A DNA stretch of 33,969 bases, from contig CAZRPU010000017.1 in assembly GCA_964602055.1 (NCBI GenBank), forward strand, positions 1 to 33,969, written 5' to 3'. The position numbers and the translations under genes are program-made. The stretch is from JACPLA01 sp964602055 (GTDB taxonomy: Bacteria > Bacteroidota > Ignavibacteria > UBA10030). Within the stretch, counting starts at the first letter, position 1, and each line of letters opens with the position of its first letter. This document shows positions 31,008-33,969 of the stretch, piece after piece. The notes beneath the pieces were generated by a model. The model was not told the origin of the DNA, made no database searches, and saw nothing but the letters and a program-made list of their open reading frames with translations.

Positions 31008-33401
31008 ATGAACTCCATCTTTCAGCATGCAAAGCGACTCGTCGGTATTCTCGTCATGGTTGTATGCGCCTCCCCGTCTGCAGCCGCTCAGTCTTCGCCC
31101 AAAAAGGAGTTTCGCGGCGCGTGGATTGCTACCGTCATCAACCTCGACTGGCCCTCGACCCCCGGCCTGCCTTCGGGCACGCAACAGGCTGAGCTTATAA
31201 CGCTGCTGAACAGTTTGAAGGATGCCGGCATCAATGCGGTCATCTTCCAGGTGCGGTCAGAATCCGATGCGATGTACAATTCTCCCATTGACCCGTGGTC
31301 GTATTGGCTCACGGGCCAGCAGGGACAGCCCCCATCGCCGTATTATGACCCCCTCGAGTTTGCCGTCAAGGAAGCACATGCACGCGGGATGGAACTCCAC
31401 GCCTGGTTCAACCCCTACCGCGCCATTCGGAATATTTCCGGCACGTATCCCCCCGACACGACAAAACACGTTACGGGACTTCATCCGGATTGGATTCTCA
31501 CCTTTCCTGCTGCAAATATCAAAATTGTCAACCCCGGCCTGCCGCAGGTGCGTGATTACCTTGCATCCGTTGTTGCCGACATTGTCCGACGTTACGATGT
31601 CGACGGAGTGCACGCGGATGATTACTTCTATCCGTACCCGGACGGGGCCTTTCCGGGAATAACATCGGAGGATACGGCAACTTTTTCCCAGTACCCCTTC
31701 GGATTCAGCAACATCAAAGAGTGGAGAAGAAACAATGTCAATCTGCTGCTTCAGCAGATCTACGACAGCCTCCAAGTGATCAAGCCGCATGTGAAGTTTG
31801 GCATGAGCCCCTTTGGGATCTGGCGTCCGGGGAATCCACCCGGCATTTTTGGCCTTGATGCGTACGACCAGATCTACTGCGATGCCGTAGCATGGCTTCA
31901 GGGGCAATACATCGATTACCTCGCACCACAGCTCTATTGGAGTTTTGGCGGCAGTCAGAATTACGGCTCCTTGCAGCCGTGGTGGGCGGATTCTGTTTCT
32001 GCACATGGTCGGCACTTGTACACGGGCAACGCTGTTTATCGGATCGGCTTGCCGACCTTCGGTCCTGCAAGCCAGATGAAGGATCAGATACTCTTCAACC
32101 GCGCGAATGCGAAGGTCCAGGGGAGCATTCAATTTCGGGCAAACAACATCAGAGATAACATAGGCGGCTGGAAGGACATGATGAAAGCAGATGTTTTTCG
32201 GCTTCCGGCCGTCGTACCTGTCATGCCATGGAAGGAAATGGTTCCGCCCAATGCCCCCGCCAACCTTCGCGTGGATTCGAGCGGAAGCCTGTTTGTCCTT
32301 CGTTGGGATCCCCCTGCTCCTGCGACAGACTCGGATACAGCTTCGCGGTATCTTGTGTACCGCTTCACCGGCACCGACACGACTGGGCGGGAGGAATCGA
32401 GAAACCTGAATTCCCTCGAAGGGGGTCTGTCGACAGTACCCTCGGGCCGCGTTGACTCAACAAACGTTCAGTATTACTTCGCCGTCTCAGCGTTGGATAA
32501 GAACAACAACGAAAGCCCCCTCAGCGGCCTCGTCAGTTTGTCTGCACCTGTTGCTCCGCCAACGCTCGTGTCACCCATTGATGGCGGTCTGTTTGCAAGA
32601 ACCGGATCCCTTGTGTGGCAGAGGCCGCTTCGTGCATTATCTTTTCTGGTTCACGTGTCTCTCACTGCCGGCTTTTCCGCTGATTCCCTTGTTGCGACCA
32701 TCCCCATTTCGGACACACTGGCACAGCTTCCGGGCCTCGTTCCCCAGCAAAAATATTATTGGCGCGCCGCGGCCGGAGGGCAGGCAGGCACTTCCGGATA
32801 TTCACCGGTGTTCAGCTTCACCACGGGCTGGCCATTCCCGCCCGTCCCTCTCTCCCCCGTTTCGGCCAACAACGTTTCCCTGACACCCACACTGACTTGG
32901 TCCAGGGGGCTGGGAACGTCCTTTGAAGTGAGGATTCTTGACACGGGAACGGGAGCAGAAGTTGTTCACACAACCGTCAGCGATACGTTTTACACGAGTC
33001 AGGTCACACTTGGAGTCAACAAGATTTACGGATGGCAGGCAATAGCCGCCAATCAGTATGGTTCCAGCGATTGGTCAATCGAAGCGCGCTTCCGAACCAC
33101 TACATCAACCTTTGCGGAAACAACGGGCGAAGTCCCTCTGACCTTCGCGTTGTCACAAAACTATCCTAATCCCTTCAACCCCACCACAACGATGCGGTTC
33201 TCCGTGACGGAAGCGGGTCCGACGACGCTCCGTATTTATGATATTCTGGGCAGAGAGGTGGCCACGCCTGTGAACGAGAATCTTCCCCCGGGAACGTACA
33301 ACGTCCGGTTTGATGCTTCCGGCCTTCCCTCGGGAACATATATCTCTGTGCTCACGGCAGAAGGGAAGAGAAAAACCGTTAAGATGCTTCTCATGAAATA
33401 G
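31008..33401 (+). CDS. GHL10 (DUF187, DigH-like) glycoside hydrolase with FN3 repeats and T9SS tail, copy 2
   Basis: The 797-residue paralog of the preceding gene has the same order: signal peptide (about 1-28, ending SAAAQ), GHL10 domain with EFRGAWIATVINLDWP, GMELHAWFNPYR, DGVHADDYFYPY (199-210) and YLAPQLYWSFGG, then FN3-like segments (LFVLRWDPPAP near 426) and a T9SS tail from about 714 (SQNYPNPFNPTTTMRF, YDILGREVATP, ending KMLLMK). The catalytic regions of the two copies look about two-thirds identical by eye, while linkers and FN3 segments differ more. This suggests an old tandem duplication with possible substrate divergence. AAGGA lies about 10 nt before the ATG. It is probably co-transcribed with copy 1. 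Confidence 0.88.
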   Translation: MNSIFQHAKRLVGILVMVVCASPSAAAQSSPKKEFRGAWIATVINLDWPSTPGLPSGTQQAELITLLNSLKDAGINAVIFQVRSESDAMYNSPIDPWSYWLTGQQGQPPSPYYDPLEFAVKEAHARGMELHAWFNPYRAIRNISGTYPPDTTKHVTGLHPDWILTFPAANIKIVNPGLPQVRDYLASVVADIVRRYDVDGVHADDYFYPYPDGAFPGITSEDTATFSQYPFGFSNIKEWRRNNVNLLLQQIYDSLQVIKPHVKFGMSPFGIWRPGNPPGIFGLDAYDQIYCDAVAWLQGQYIDYLAPQLYWSFGGSQNYGSLQPWWADSVSAHGRHLYTGNAVYRIGLPTFGPASQMKDQILFNRANAKVQGSIQFRANNIRDNIGGWKDMMKADVFRLPAVVPVMPWKEMVPPNAPANLRVDSSGSLFVLRWDPPAPATDSDTASRYLVYRFTGTDTTGREESRNLNSLEGGLSTVPSGRVDSTNVQYYFAVSALDKNNNESPLSGLVSLSAPVAPPTLVSPIDGGLFARTGSLVWQRPLRALSFLVHVSLTAGFSADSLVATIPISDTLAQLPGLVPQQKYYWRAAAGGQAGTSGYSPVFSFTTGWPFPPVPLSPVSANNVSLTPTLTWSRGLGTSFEVRILDTGTGAEVVHTTVSDTFYTSQVTLGVNKIYGWQAIAANQYGSSDWSIEARFRTTTSTFAETTGEVPLTFALSQNYPNPFNPTTTMRFSVTEAGPTTLRIYDILGREVATPVNENLPPGTYNVRFDASGLPSGTYISVLTAEGKRKTVKMLLMK

Positions 33402-33552
33402 GATCATAACGGCGGGATCGTACGAGTGCGAGGAGCAGGAAACAGCCAAGACGGGCAGTAATCCATTCCAAGCGATTTTTTTCGCTATCACTGGAAGCCA
33501 TTGCAGCATAAGAACTTCTCGCCTGGATGTTTCTTCATCTCTCATTTCTCTG

Positions 33553-33584
33553 TTGTGGAGAGAGAAAAGTTTTCCGTATTATTG
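33553..33584 (+). promoter_or_regulatory. Putative promoter of the APC permease leader
   Basis: TTGTGG (33553-33558) and TATTAT (33577-33582) are 18 bp apart and match sigma-70 hexamers at three and five of six bases. The same place reads TTG-N21-TATTATTG, one mismatch from the Bacteroidota TAnnTTTG element. The predicted start near 33589 gives a leader of about 137 nt that contains the terminator at 33679-33708. Confidence 0.4.
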
Positions 33585-33678
33585 TGCCGCTTTGGGGAGA
33601 GTGAAGTGCGATGTAAGAAGTGAGAGGTTGCTTTCTTTTCTTGATTGCACACTAGAATCCATAAAAGCATATTGTCTG

Positions 33679-33708
33679 AGCCGGCGCTTTGGTGCGTCGG
33701 CTTTTTTT
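33679..33708 (+). terminator. Intrinsic terminator 17 nt before the permease start (attenuator candidate)
   Basis: AGCCGGCGC (33679-33687) pairs with GCGTCGGCT (33694-33702) in a 9-bp stem including one G-U pair, with a 6-nt loop, directly followed by a run of seven T (33702-33708). This is a classical rho-independent terminator. It lies 277 bp after the GHL10 copy 2 stop and leaves no room for a promoter between itself and the next gene. Confidence 0.85.
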
Positions 33709-33725
33709 ATGAGAGGTAGCGTAAG

Positions 33726-33969
33726 GTGGATGGCGTAACGGTTTCCAATCAGAGAGGAGTCAAAGTCGTTGAGTACGCGACGAGCAGGCCGAGGGTTCTT
33801 GGCTGGCTCAAGAGCGCCGCGATTCTTGACGGTGACTGGGGAACGAGCATTGCTTATGTTCTCGGGATAGGTTTTGCCCTCGCAGGCAACAGCAGCATGT
33901 TCCATCTCTCTCTCATGCTTGGCCTCACAACCCTCGTCGCTCTGAACTATATAACAATCTGCAGGTTGT
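33726..33969 (+). CDS. APC-family permease, N-terminal fragment cut by the window end
   Basis: The frame opens at GTG 33726 and stays open to the end, giving 81 visible residues. After about 25 polar residues comes VLGWLKSAAILDGDWGTSIA, then two hydrophobic segments (YVLGIGFALAG and a second with LGLTTLVALNYITIC). This resembles the start of amino acid-polyamine-cation (APC) superfamily transporters, although the diagnostic later helices are missing, so the substrate is unknown. GAGAGG at 33711-33716 serves as ribosome-binding site with a 9-nt spacer. An in-frame stop at 33717-33719 excludes an earlier start. Expression is probably controlled by the terminator just upstream. Confidence 0.65.
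   Translation, partial: MDGVTVSNQRGVKVVEYATSRPRVLGWLKSAAILDGDWGTSIAYVLGIGFALAGNSSMFHLSLMLGLTTLVALNYITICRL

Larger units (their letters stand above)
33402..33725. other. 324-bp leader/spacer upstream of the APC permease
   Basis: No gene is recognised. The stretch holds an imperfect hairpin (33466-33496: TTCCA AGCGA, T-loop, TCGCT, bulge, TGGAA), a promoter-like element (33553-33584), and a strong intrinsic terminator (33679-33708) that ends only 17 nt before the permease start. An open frame crosses the terminator (33553-33738) but has no good start context and looks incidental. The arrangement suggests a regulated leader. Confidence 0.5.

Noticed and set aside
33466..33496. Terminator just after GHL10 copy 2
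   Set aside because: The hairpin (AGCGA/TCGCT with an outer TTCCA/TGGAA) has a T-rich loop but no T-run after the stem, so it does not qualify as an intrinsic terminator.
33553..33738. 61-codon open frame crossing the permease leader and terminator (possible leader peptide)
   Set aside because: The start has no usable ribosome-binding site, composition is unremarkable with no run of regulatory codons, and it overlaps the permease start; kept only as part of the leader description.

Overview
The window reads as a chromosomal segment of a Gram-negative bacterium of the Bacteroidota/Ignavibacteriota (FCB) group, moderately GC-rich. The evidence is three secreted proteins with NYPNPFN-type C-terminal type IX secretion (T9SS) sorting tails, a PorV/PorQ-family outer-membrane protein, a CarboxypepD_reg-type TonB receptor, a lipoprotein NagZ/beta-lactamase-family fusion, and at least one promoter of the TTTG...TAnnTTTG type. 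I see no IS element, phage gene, CRISPR array, tRNA or rRNA.

Layout. (1) 1-4442, minus strand: housekeeping genes gatB, sucC and rocA, with tandem heptamer repeats (GTTTCGG and relatives) at the 3' end of gatB, between gatB and sucC, and in decayed form between sucC and rocA. (2) 4553-14991, minus strand: a tight seven-gene operon, transcribed from a nearly leaderless promoter beside 14998-15032. In order: a BadF-type amino-sugar kinase, a two-domain glycosyltransferase, a GalT/HIT-like DUF4922 protein, a SpoIID/LytB protein, an AmpG-like MFS permease, a lipoprotein fusing a NagZ-type GH3 hexosaminidase to a serine beta-lactamase-family (AmiE-like) domain, and an outer-membrane barrel. It looks like a peptidoglycan salvage operon with unassigned steps. 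(3) 15190-18687, plus strand: a cytochrome c-outer-membrane barrel fusion, a TlpA/ResA thioredoxin and a full DsbD, behind a promoter with a palindromic operator candidate. (4) 18814-27018, plus strand: TonB receptor, FN3 protein with T9SS-like tail, PorV-family barrel and IPT/TIG beta-propeller lipoprotein, a surface uptake or display unit of unknown substrate. (5) 27007-33401, plus strand: a T9SS-tailed beta-propeller protein and two tandem paralogous GHL10 (DUF187/DigH-like) glycosidases with T9SS tails. (6) 33402-33969: a long leader with an intrinsic terminator 17 nt before the start of a truncated APC-family permease, which suggests attenuation.

How the parts fit. Regions 2 and 5 share a cell-wall glycan theme: secreted GHL10 enzymes (family of E. 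coli DigH, which acts on denuded peptidoglycan), a SpoIID protein (family acting on denuded glycan), NagZ plus AmiE-like activities, an AmpG-like importer and a sugar kinase. The least explained members are the DUF4922 protein, which carries an HxHxQ nucleotidyl-transfer motif, and the adjacent glycosyltransferase. Region 3 is a redox module in which TlpA and DsbD could supply reductant for heme attachment to the cytochrome-barrel fusion. All functional statements rest on motif recognition by eye; no database search was possible.
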